Source of the DNA: Roseateles hydrophilus
Lineage (GTDB): Bacteria; Pseudomonadota; Gammaproteobacteria; Burkholderiales; Burkholderiaceae_C
Assembly (NCBI RefSeq): GCF_026712245.1
Contig: NZ_JAPPUY010000001.1
Coordinates: 1,550,001-1,614,000 of the forward strand
Direction of reading: 5' to 3'
Length of the DNA: 64,000 nucleotides
In this document: positions 57,146-64,000 of the stretch, one piece after another
Layout of the letters: each line of letters begins with the position of its first letter
How positions within the stretch are numbered: position 1 is the first letter of the stretch
Notes under the pieces: generated by a model
Seen by the model: only the letters and a program-made list of their open reading frames with translations
What the model was told of the DNA's origin: nothing
Database searches by the model: none
Made by a program: the position numbers and the translations under genes

Positions 57146-58063
57146 ATGCAACGCGGGCGGCGCGCATGGGCAGGCGGGCTGGCGCTGCTGGCCGCGCTGC
57201 CGGGTGCTGCGATCGCGGCGCAGGCAGCGCCCCCGGCGCCGCTGGTCGTCACGCTGCCCTACATGGAGCGCGAGGCGCCGCACCGCGCCTATGCCGACCA
57301 GCTACTGGCACTGGCGCTGCGCCTCTCCAGCGACCGCTACGGCCCCTACCAGCTGGTGCAGCAGCGCGAGGACACCGTCATCCGCCGCCAGCTTGCCGAG
57401 CTGCAGCAGGGCCACCTGTCGGTGGCCGTGGCCATGCCCACGCGGGACTGGCTGGATGGCGCGCTGCCGGTGCGCGTGCCCATCATGCGGGGGCTGGCCA
57501 GCTTCCGCTTCTTCATGGGCCGCGAGAGTGAACGCCAGGCCTACGCGGCCGTGCGCACCGCCGACGACCTGCGCGCGCTGAGCATCGGCCAGGGGCCCGG
57601 CTGGTCCACCGCCACGCTGCTGCAGCAGGGCGGCTTCAAGATCGTCTACGGCGGCGCGCACGCGACGCTGATCCCCATGCTGCACGCCGGGCGCTTCCAG
57701 TTGCTGATGCGCAGCATCTACGAGGTCGGGCCCGAGCTGCAGGCCCACACCGCCAGCCACCCCGGCCTGTTCGTCGTCGACGACTTCGCCGTGTTCACCT
57801 ACATGCCCATGTACTTCTTCGTGGCGAAACACCAGCCACAGCTGGCCGAGCGCCTGGCCTATGGGCTGAAGAAGGCCTATGCAAACGGCCAGCTGGACCG
57901 GCTGTTCCAGCGCTTCTTCGGCGACAGCCTGAAGCTGCTGGCCAGCCGCCGGCTGCGCCTCATCCACCTGCCCAACACCAACATCGACGGCAGTTTCTTC
58001 GAGCAGGATCGGCCCTACCTGCTGCCTGCCGTTGTCGCACAGGAACTGGCCGCGAGGCGCTGA
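57146..58063 (+). CDS. Periplasmic solute-binding protein (family 3-like)
   Basis: A 305-residue exported protein with a signal peptide (GLALLAALPGAAIAAQA). The two-lobed binding fold includes VVTLPYMEREAP and LSIGQGPGWSTATLLQQGGF. No permease or ATPase is near. It is part of an operon with the zinc hydrolase and DUF2809 gene, and probably senses or delivers a small amine or acid. Confidence 0.82.
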   Translation: MQRGRRAWAGGLALLAALPGAAIAAQAAPPAPLVVTLPYMEREAPHRAYADQLLALALRLSSDRYGPYQLVQQREDTVIRRQLAELQQGHLSVAVAMPTRDWLDGALPVRVPIMRGLASFRFFMGRESERQAYAAVRTADDLRALSIGQGPGWSTATLLQQGGFKIVYGGAHATLIPMLHAGRFQLLMRSIYEVGPELQAHTASHPGLFVVDDFAVFTYMPMYFFVAKHQPQLAERLAYGLKKAYANGQLDRLFQRFFGDSLKLLASRRLRLIHLPNTNIDGSFFEQDRPYLLPAVVAQELAARR

Positions 58064-58509
58064 TGCGCAGGCGACGACTGCCCTACGCCCTGCTGGTGCC
58101 ACTGGTCATCACGGCCGGCCTCGCATCACGCGCCCACCCCGGCCTGCTGCCGGCCGCGCTCGGCCCCTACCTGGGCGACGCGCTGTGGGCGTTGCTGGTG
58201 CTGTTGCTGATCGCGCTGGCCCGGCCGGGCTGGGCCGTGGCGCGGGTGGCCGCCGCAGCGCTGGCGGCCTCGTTTGCGGTCGAGTTCAGCCAACTCTGGC
58301 AGCCCGGCTGGCTGAACGCACTGCGCCACACGACGGCTGGCCATCTGGTGCTGGGCAGTACCTTCCACGCCCCGGACTTGCTGGCCTACACGGCCGGCGT
58401 GGCGCTGGGTGCGGCGCTGGACCGGCTGCTGCTGCTCAGCCCATGGTGCCGCGCGCCTGCATCGCCTCGCGCCAGCGCCGCAGCTCGGCATGTTCCTCCG
58501 TCGGCTTGA
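58063..58509 (+). CDS. DUF2809 membrane protein
   Basis: A 148-residue protein with four membrane helices. LVITAGLASRAHPGLLP, YLGDALWALLVLLLIALARP and FAVEFSQLWQPGWLNALRHT match the DUF2809 pattern. Its start overlaps the previous stop by one base. Its last 74 bases overlap the convergent glutathione transferase gene; the C-terminal tail there (PWCRAPASPRASAAA) is low-complexity. Confidence 0.85.
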   Translation: MRRRRLPYALLVPLVITAGLASRAHPGLLPAALGPYLGDALWALLVLLLIALARPGWAVARVAAAALAASFAVEFSQLWQPGWLNALRHTTAGHLVLGSTFHAPDLLAYTAGVALGAALDRLLLLSPWCRAPASPRASAAARHVPPSA

Positions 58510-59065
58510 GCCGGATGGCGCGCGCGAAGTCCACGACGACGACGGCCGTGATGTCGGCCAGGCTGAAGCGCTCGGTCGCGATGAACTCGCGCCCGGCCAG
58601 ATGCGCGTCCAGCGCCGCAAAGAAGGCCCGTGCGCGGGCCACGCCGCGCTCGGCCAGCGCCGGGATCTGCGCGTAGTCGGCCGGCCCGGTCAGCGCACGG
58701 CCGGCCATGGCCGGGCTGCCGTTGCGAAAGCCCTCGGCAATCGCCATCAGGCCCTCTTGCTCGATGCGGGCCTGCCAGCCGGCGATCTCGGCCTTCTCCA
58801 GCGGCGTGCGGCCCAGCAACGCCGGCTCGGGAAAGCGCGCCTCCAGGTAGGCCGCGATGGCGGCGTTGTCCGTCAGCACCGGGCCTTCCTCGGTCACCAG
58901 CGCCGGCACCGTGCACTGCGGGTTGATGCGCCGGAAGGCCTCGCCCAGCTGCTCGCCACTACGCAGGTCGACCTGCACCGTCGCGTGCGGCACCCCCTTC
59001 TCGGCCAGCAGGATGCGCGCCCGGCGCGGGCTGGGCGCGGTGGCGCAGTCGTACAGCGTGATCAC
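58436..59065 (-). CDS. Glutathione S-transferase family protein
   Basis: A 209-residue cytoplasmic protein. The thioredoxin-like N-domain is MITLYDCATAPSPRRARILL with NPQCTVPALVTEEG and a helical C-domain carrying ERFSLADITAVVVVDF. It follows the YghU-like gene with a four-base ATGA overlap, so both are translated together. Confidence 0.92.
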   Translation of the reverse strand: MITLYDCATAPSPRRARILLAEKGVPHATVQVDLRSGEQLGEAFRRINPQCTVPALVTEEGPVLTDNAAIAAYLEARFPEPALLGRTPLEKAEIAGWQARIEQEGLMAIAEGFRNGSPAMAGRALTGPADYAQIPALAERGVARARAFFAALDAHLAGREFIATERFSLADITAVVVVDFARAIRLKPTEEHAELRRWREAMQARGTMG

Positions 59066-59973
59066 GCTGCACCGCCTTGCTGCAGCTTGTCCTGCGTCCG
59101 GAGCGCAAAGTCGCTGGCGTCGTGGCGCTCATGCAGCTGGTTGTGCGGCTCGCCCCAGGTGCGGTTGACCTTGCGACCACGCTGCACGGCCGGGCGCGCG
59201 GCGATCTCGTCGGCCCAGCGGATGACGTGCGGGTACTCGTGCACCGACAGGAACTCGCCCGCGCCGTACAGCTGGCCCTTCACCAGCGCGCCATACCAGG
59301 GCCAGGTGGCGATGTCGGCCACCGTGTAGGCCTCGCCCGCGAGGTAGCGGCGCTCGGCCAGCAGACGGTTCAGCACGTCCAGCTGGCGCTTGACCTCCAT
59401 CGCGTAGCGGTCGATGGGGTACTGCTGCTTGGTCGGCGCATAGGCATAGAAATGGCCGAAGCCGCCGCCCAGGAAGGGCGCGCTGCCCATCTGCCAGAAC
59501 AGCCAGCTCAGGCACTCGGCCCGCGCCGCGCCGCCGGCAGGCAGCAGCGCGTTGCCAAACTTCTCGGCCAGGTAGACCAGGATGGCCCCGGACTCGAACA
59601 CCCGCACCGGCGGTGCCTCGGCGCCCGCGCTGCGGTCCACCAGCACCGGGATCTTGGAATTGGGGTTGGCCTCGACGAAGCCGCTGCCGAACTGCTGGCC
59701 CTCGTTGATGCGGATCAGCCAGGCGTCGTACTCGGCACCGGCATGGCCCAGCGCCAGCAGCTCTTCCAGCATCACCGTGACCTTCTGGCCATTGGGCGTG
59801 CCCAGCGAATAGAGCTGCAGCGGATGCCGGCCCACCGGCAACGCCTGCTCGTGCGTAGCACCGGCCACCGGGCGGTTGATGTTGGCGAACTGGCCGCCGC
59901 TCGGCTGGGCCCAGGTCCAGACCTGGGGCGGCACATAGGCGGTGGCGGCGGGGGTGGCGGCGTTGTCAGACAT
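59062..59973 (-). CDS. yghU: Glutathione-dependent disulfide-bond oxidoreductase (YghU-like)
   Basis: A 303-residue nu-class glutathione transferase relative. WTWAQPSGGQFANINRPVAG near the N-terminus, GTPNGQKVTVMLEELL and NPNSKIPVL are characteristic of YghU, which reduces disulfides using two glutathiones. First gene of the two-GST operon. Confidence 0.93.
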   Translation of the reverse strand: MSDNAATPAATAYVPPQVWTWAQPSGGQFANINRPVAGATHEQALPVGRHPLQLYSLGTPNGQKVTVMLEELLALGHAGAEYDAWLIRINEGQQFGSGFVEANPNSKIPVLVDRSAGAEAPPVRVFESGAILVYLAEKFGNALLPAGGAARAECLSWLFWQMGSAPFLGGGFGHFYAYAPTKQQYPIDRYAMEVKRQLDVLNRLLAERRYLAGEAYTVADIATWPWYGALVKGQLYGAGEFLSVHEYPHVIRWADEIAARPAVQRGRKVNRTWGEPHNQLHERHDASDFALRTQDKLQQGGAA

Positions 59974-60089
59974 GCAGGGCTCTCCGTGGCAAGGCCCGCA
60001 CGGTAGGCGAGGCGGGCCGGCCCCCAGGACTGTATGGGCTTGCGCGCAGGCCGCAGAATGCGGCGCCCGCCACGCTGACCGCCCTGCTC

Positions 60090-60731
60090 ATGCGCATTGA
60101 TTTCATCTCCGACGTCGTCTGCCCCTGGTGCGCCATCGGCCTGTACTCGCTGGAGGCGGCTGCCGCCCGCATTCCGGGCCTGACGCTGGACCTGCACTTC
60201 CACCCCTTCGAGCTCAACCCGGGCATGGGCCCCGACGGCCAGGACATCGAGGAACACCTGGCCGAGAAGTACGGCGCCAGCCCGGCGCAGCTGGCCGGCA
60301 CCCGCCAGGCCATCCGCGAGCGCGGCGCCGAGCTGGGCTTTCACTTCGCGATGGAGGCGCGCAGCCGCATCGTCAACACGCGCGACGCGCACCGCCTGCT
60401 GCACTGGGCCGAGGAGGCCTTGGGCAGCGCCACGCAGCGCACGCTCAAGGTCGCGCTGCTCAAGGCCTATTTCAGCGAGGGCCGGGACGTGTCGGACACG
60501 GCCGTGCTGCTGGACGTCGCCGTGGCCGCCGGCCTGCCCGAAGCCGGTGCGCGCGAGCTGCTGGCCAGCCGCCGCTACGACGCCGAGGTCGCCGCCGCCG
60601 AGGCCGAGGTGCAGCGCCAGGGCATCCACTCGGTGCCCGCCATCGTCGTGAACCAGCGCCATCTCATCCAGGGCGGCCAGTCGGTCGAGGTGTTCGAGCG
60701 GCTGCTTCGACAGGTGCAGGCGCAAGCCTGA
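60090..60731 (+). CDS. DsbA-family oxidoreductase (FrnE-like)
   Basis: A 213-residue cytoplasmic thioredoxin-fold protein; MRIDFISDVVCPWCAIG carries the CPWC redox motif and the C-terminus has IHSVPAIVVNQRHLIQGGQ with the cis-proline. No signal peptide. Related to FrnE disulfide isomerases and 2-hydroxychromene-2-carboxylate isomerases. Confidence 0.92.
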   Translation: MRIDFISDVVCPWCAIGLYSLEAAAARIPGLTLDLHFHPFELNPGMGPDGQDIEEHLAEKYGASPAQLAGTRQAIRERGAELGFHFAMEARSRIVNTRDAHRLLHWAEEALGSATQRTLKVALLKAYFSEGRDVSDTAVLLDVAVAAGLPEAGARELLASRRYDAEVAAAEAEVQRQGIHSVPAIVVNQRHLIQGGQSVEVFERLLRQVQAQA

Positions 60732-60737
60732 GGGCGG

Positions 60738-61493
60738 TCAGCCCGCACGCACCAAGCGCACCAGCCCTTTCTCGGCCGGCAACTGCTGCAACTGCAGCGC
60801 AGGCCATTCGGAACACCAGCGCCTGACGACCTCGCCCTCGTCTTCGCGCCCTGCGTCGTCGAGCAGCAGCGCAAAGCCGGGCGCCAAGCGTTCACGCAGC
60901 CGGGGCAAGGCCGGGTAACGAGCCAATGGGCCGACACTGGCCGGCGGCCCGTCAATCACCAGCAGCGCCACGTCCCGCACCGTTTGCGGCAAGGCAGAGA
61001 CGCGATACCACGTGCGCCCGTCCTCGCCCACCTCCAGCGGTGCATCGATCACGGTGGCCCAGTCGGTGAGCCCGTGTTGGCGCAGCAGGGAACGCGTCTG
61101 CTCAGCGAAGCGAGGCTCATGCTCCAGGCTGTAAACATGCCCGTGGCCCACCTGCTGCAGCGAGCGTGCGACCACCAGTGTCGACACGCCGGAGCTGCAC
61201 TCCAGCACACAGTACGGCCGCGAGCGCCCGACTTCCAGCGCCACTTGCAACAGAAAGTCAGGCGACCCAGCCCAGCCTCGCAGCGGTGGCAGCGGATCCG
61301 CCAGCGAGAGCCGTCGCTCCAACGCGGCCAGGCTCTGCAGCTGCGCGTACAACGACAAGACTTCGCGATGCGTCTCCGACGACTCGGTCGCCAGCACATA
61401 GGTCATCTTGTGCATGTGCTGCACCTTGTGCAGCACCCGCAGGCAGACGCCAAGGATCGCGACCAGCAACACTGTCATCAACAGCTCAAGCAT
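60738..61493 (-). CDS. Membrane-anchored class I SAM methyltransferase-like protein
   Basis: A 251-residue protein. AGGAGAGG precedes the ATG at 61493. An N-terminal helix (LELLMTVLLVAILGVCL) anchors it and is followed by a short coiled segment. The Rossmann domain starts at YCVLECSSGVSTLVVARSL (motif I with Ser in place of the usual acidic Gly run) and has VALLVIDGPPASVG. The anchored arrangement is unusual for O-methyltransferase-like enzymes. The substrate is unknown. Confidence 0.75.
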   Translation of the reverse strand: MLELLMTVLLVAILGVCLRVLHKVQHMHKMTYVLATESSETHREVLSLYAQLQSLAALERRLSLADPLPPLRGWAGSPDFLLQVALEVGRSRPYCVLECSSGVSTLVVARSLQQVGHGHVYSLEHEPRFAEQTRSLLRQHGLTDWATVIDAPLEVGEDGRTWYRVSALPQTVRDVALLVIDGPPASVGPLARYPALPRLRERLAPGFALLLDDAGREDEGEVVRRWCSEWPALQLQQLPAEKGLVRLVRAG

Positions 61494-61607
61494 CGTGCCC
61501 TCTCCTGCTCGCGCCCGGATAGACGCTGACGCTCCCGCCAGGAAGCCGCGCGATGGTAGCCGGCCTTCAGCAGGGCGACTCCTGAGACAATGCCTCGCCC
61601 TTTCCAC

Positions 61608-61630
61608 GAAGCCCGCCACCGGCGGGCTTC
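61608..61630 (+). other. Terminator-like hairpin in the rdgC leader
   Basis: GAAGCCCGCC, loop ACC, GGCGGGCTTC: a perfect 10-bp stem, followed by TCGTTTCTC and then the rdgC ATG 17 bases later. A GACAAT box stands upstream at 61596. It may be a leader attenuator or the terminator of an unseen upstream transcript. Confidence 0.55.
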
Positions 61631-61646
61631 TCGTTTCTCAAGCGCC

Positions 61647-62624
61647 ATGTTCAAGAACCTGATCACCTACCGCATCGGCGAAGGCTGGCAGACCGACGCC
61701 GCCCAGCTCGCCGAGCAACTCGCCAAGGAACCCTTCCTGGCTTGCGCCCCCACCCAGCCGCTGGCCGTGGGCTGGGCGCCGCCGCGCGGCGTCGAGCACG
61801 CGCCGCTCGTCGAGGTCATCGACGGCCACTGGCTCATCAAGCTCAAGCGCGAGGCCCGGCTGTTGCCCTCCTCCGTCGTGCAGGAGCGCGTGGACGAACT
61901 GGCCGAGCACATCGAGGAAACCACCGGCCGCAAGCCCGGCAAGAAGGCCAAGAAGGACCTGAAGGAACAAGCCCAGCACGAGCTGCTGCCGCGCGCGTTC
62001 ACGAAGACCTCGGCCACGCAGGTGTGGATCGCGCCGGGCCAGGGCCTGCTGTTCGTGGATGCTGGCTCCAGCAGCCGCGCCGACGAGGTCATCACGCTGC
62101 TGATCCAGGCCAGCCCGGGGCTGTCGCTGCAACTGGTGCAGACCGCCGAGAGCCCGGCCGCCTGCATGGCCGCGTGGCTGCTGGACGGCGTGACGCCCGA
62201 GGGCTTCAACATCGAGCGCGAGTGCGAGCTCAAGGGCAGTGACGACGAGAAGCCCGTGGTGCGCTACGCCCGCCATCCTCTCGACATCGACGAGGTGCGC
62301 GCCCACCTGACCAGCGGCAAGATGCCCACGCGCCTGGCGCTGAGCTACAAGGAACGCGTGGCCTTCACGCTGACCGAAGGCTTTGCGATCAAGAAGATCA
62401 GCTTCCTGGACCTGGCCTTCGAGGGCCGCCCGGAGGCCAGCGGCGACGAGGCCTTCGACGCCGACATGGCGCTGGCCACCGGCGAGCTGAGCGGGCTGAT
62501 CCCGGCGCTCATCGAAGGTCTGGGCGGCGAGCATGACTTCGCGGCTGGCGCGGCGCCATCCCCGGTGCCCGCATCACTGCCCGAGCCCACCGAAGCCGTC
62601 AGCGACGAGACCCCGCCCTGGTGA
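61647..62624 (+). CDS. rdgC: Recombination-associated protein RdgC
   Basis: A 325-residue DNA-binding protein that forms rings around DNA and restrains RecA. MFKNLITYRIGEGW is the conserved N-terminus, with LPSSVVQERVDELAEHIEE and GRKPGKKAKKDLKEQ in the middle. The C-terminal low-complexity tail (about 300-325) is Pro/Glu-rich. No Shine-Dalgarno precedes the ATG. Confidence 0.95.
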   Translation: MFKNLITYRIGEGWQTDAAQLAEQLAKEPFLACAPTQPLAVGWAPPRGVEHAPLVEVIDGHWLIKLKREARLLPSSVVQERVDELAEHIEETTGRKPGKKAKKDLKEQAQHELLPRAFTKTSATQVWIAPGQGLLFVDAGSSSRADEVITLLIQASPGLSLQLVQTAESPAACMAAWLLDGVTPEGFNIERECELKGSDDEKPVVRYARHPLDIDEVRAHLTSGKMPTRLALSYKERVAFTLTEGFAIKKISFLDLAFEGRPEASGDEAFDADMALATGELSGLIPALIEGLGGEHDFAAGAAPSPVPASLPEPTEAVSDETPPW

Positions 62625-62649
62625 ACGGCGGCCGGCGCTGGCGCGGCGC

Positions 62650-63447
62650 CTAGCGCAGGTCTTCCGCGCGCGGCCGCAGGCCGTAGTGACGGAACAACTG
62701 CTCCACGGCCCCCTCGCGCAGCAGCGCTTGGTGGGCCTCCCGCAGCGCTGCCTGCTCGGCCTCGCTGAAGCCGCCGCTGGCGGCCAGCCACACATCGCCC
62801 GAGTCCAGCGCCAACCCGATCTGGAACGCAGCAGCTTGTCGGCCGCTGCTGCGCACCTTGTCCATGCAGACCAGGTCACCACCGTACAGCGCGTCCACGA
62901 CGTCGCGCTCCAGCATGCGCAGCATGTCGTCCACGCTGCTGGCCTGCATCAGCAGGCCGGGCGTGAACCCGTGGCGCTGCAGCTGTGCGAGGTTGGGCGA
63001 GCCGCGCAGCACCACCAGGCGCAGTTGCCGGGCTTGCTCGAGGCTGGTCACCGGCGGGCGCCCGCTGCGGTTGATGAACACGAACTGCTGCACATAGAGC
63101 TTGAGCAGCCACTGGAAAGCCCCCTCGCGCTCCGGTGTGCGGGTGAGCGGCAGGATGGCCACGCGCGGCAGAGCCGCCGCTGTCGCTCGGGCGCGCGCCC
63201 AGGGAAAGAACTCCACCTTGACCGGCTGACCACAGCGCCGGAGCACCTGCTCCACCAGTTCGACCAGCACGCCGGGGCGCTCGGGCTGGCCATCGACGGC
63301 GAACGGCGGCAGATCACCGCTGACCACGCGCAGAGGCGCCAGCGCCGATGCGCGCACGCCGGCCGGCAGCAGCGCGGCGCCCCACAAGCCCAACAGGCCC
63401 AGCAGCCCACGGACGCGTCTGCGATAAGCAAGCGGCGTGATCAACAT
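62650..63447 (-). CDS. Periplasmic solute-binding protein (family 3-like, orphan)
   Basis: A 265-residue exported protein. The signal is MLITPLAYRRRVRGLLGLLG with a cleavage near ASA. The binding fold contains RVVSGDLPPFAVDGQPERPG and SSVDDMLRMLERDVVDALYGG. Such proteins accompany amino-acid ABC importers or act as sensors, but no transporter subunits are nearby. A start at 63495 is the alternative. Confidence 0.82.
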   Translation of the reverse strand: MLITPLAYRRRVRGLLGLLGLWGAALLPAGVRASALAPLRVVSGDLPPFAVDGQPERPGVLVELVEQVLRRCGQPVKVEFFPWARARATAAALPRVAILPLTRTPEREGAFQWLLKLYVQQFVFINRSGRPPVTSLEQARQLRLVVLRGSPNLAQLQRHGFTPGLLMQASSVDDMLRMLERDVVDALYGGDLVCMDKVRSSGRQAAAFQIGLALDSGDVWLAASGGFSEAEQAALREAHQALLREGAVEQLFRHYGLRPRAEDLR

Positions 63448-63506
63448 CCGGCGATGCTGCCGCGAGGCGGCAGCCACGACAACTGCGGGGAACACGCAGG
63501 CCGCGC

Positions 63507-63986
63507 TCAGCGCGGCGCGGCGGGCCAGCTGCCGAAGGGCTGCACGGCCAGATTGGCGTTGACATAGCGGGCATCGCCCGTGACCTCTGCGCCCAGCCAG
63601 CCGGGCCGCGTGAAAGCCTGCGCCTCGGACTGCAGCTCGATCTCGGCCAGCACCAAACCGGCATTGGCGCCGAGGAACTCATCCACCTCCCAGGTCATGC
63701 CGCCGATCGCGCACAGGTGGCGGATCTTCTCGACGACGGGCCCGTCGGCCAGCGCCAGCAGCTGCTGCGCGTCGGCCACCGGCACCTCGTACTCGAACTC
63801 GGCGCGCGTCGCCCCGGTCGTGGCGCCCTTGATGGTCAGGAAGGCGCGCTCGCCCGCCACGCGCACGCGCACCGTGCGGGCCGGGTCGCGGCTCAGGTAG
63901 CCCTGGCTGAAGCGGGTCTGGCTCGCCGCCTGCTGGCGCCAGCCGTCACCGGCGACGAGGAACTTGCGTTCGATCTCAATGCCCAT
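63507..63986 (-). CDS. CYTH-domain inorganic triphosphatase-like protein
   Basis: A 159-residue triphosphate-tunnel enzyme. MGIEIERKFLV holds the ExExK motif (Glu4, Glu6, Lys8), with basic residues in RTVRVRVAGERAFLTIKG and acidic ones in EFEYEVP and LAEIELQ. It acts on triphosphates or polyphosphate. The gene starts 14 bases from the right edge. Confidence 0.92.
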   Translation of the reverse strand: MGIEIERKFLVAGDGWRQQAASQTRFSQGYLSRDPARTVRVRVAGERAFLTIKGATTGATRAEFEYEVPVADAQQLLALADGPVVEKIRHLCAIGGMTWEVDEFLGANAGLVLAEIELQSEAQAFTRPGWLGAEVTGDARYVNANLAVQPFGSWPAAPR

Positions 63987-64000
63987 CGGTGTCCCCTGCA

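Overview
This window is uniformly GC-rich, densely packed chromosomal DNA with no phage, transposase, CRISPR, rRNA or tRNA signal. The gene content (pyrG-kdsA-eno-ftsB; pmbA next to darP and mog; TonB-dependent sugar receptors; starch and xylan enzymes; many ATGA start/stop overlaps) suggests a betaproteobacterium of the order Burkholderiales, probably near Roseateles, Mitsuaria or Pelomonas. That placement is inference from gene order and style, not from a search.

Region 1 (1-28.5 kb) is a carbohydrate-use island with three modules. (a) 1-9.6 kb: a LacI-type regulator, two intact GH43 glycosidases, one degenerate GH43 and a TonB-dependent receptor. A 14-bp operator, TGATAGCGATACCA-like, occurs beside the regulator, the receptor and a GH43 gene, with a fourth copy at the left edge. 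It looks like a xylan/arabinoxylan-type regulon. (b) 9.7-19.8 kb: a second TonB-dependent receptor immediately downstream of a FadR-type GntR regulator, divergent from an enolase-superfamily (sugar-acid dehydratase-like) gene and a five-gene Opp/Dpp-type ABC importer. Three palindromic operator-like sites lie in the divergent promoter. Together they read as one outer-membrane-to-cytoplasm uptake and catabolic system for an unidentified, probably acidic, saccharide. An alpha/beta hydrolase follows. (c) 22-28.5 kb: a starch module with pullulanase divergent from an alpha-amylase and a cyclomaltodextrinase/SusA-like GH13, with a shared GTAGTTTNNNTAC motif in both promoters.

Region 2 (28.5-43.8 kb) is housekeeping and signalling: an orphan TRAP solute-binding protein, pmbA, a serine hydrolase apparently inserted between pmbA and darP, mog, a 1090-residue propeller-sensor diguanylate cyclase, cysE, trmJ, suhB, a small TonB-like protein, mutS and an alpha/beta hydrolase.

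Region 3 (43.8-49.2 kb) is the pyrG-kdsA-eno-ftsB cluster extended by pnuC and a NadR-like kinase (nicotinamide riboside salvage).

Region 4 (49.2-64 kb) holds Hsp33, a gamma carbonic anhydrase, a DUF455 protein, two EamA exporters, an omega-aminotransferase, a phytase-like secreted protein, a zinc desuccinylase/aspartoacylase-type hydrolase, orphan periplasmic binding proteins, a DUF2809 membrane protein, two glutathione transferases, a FrnE-type DsbA protein, a membrane-anchored methyltransferase, rdgC and a CYTH phosphatase. No gene-free stretch exceeds 300 bases.
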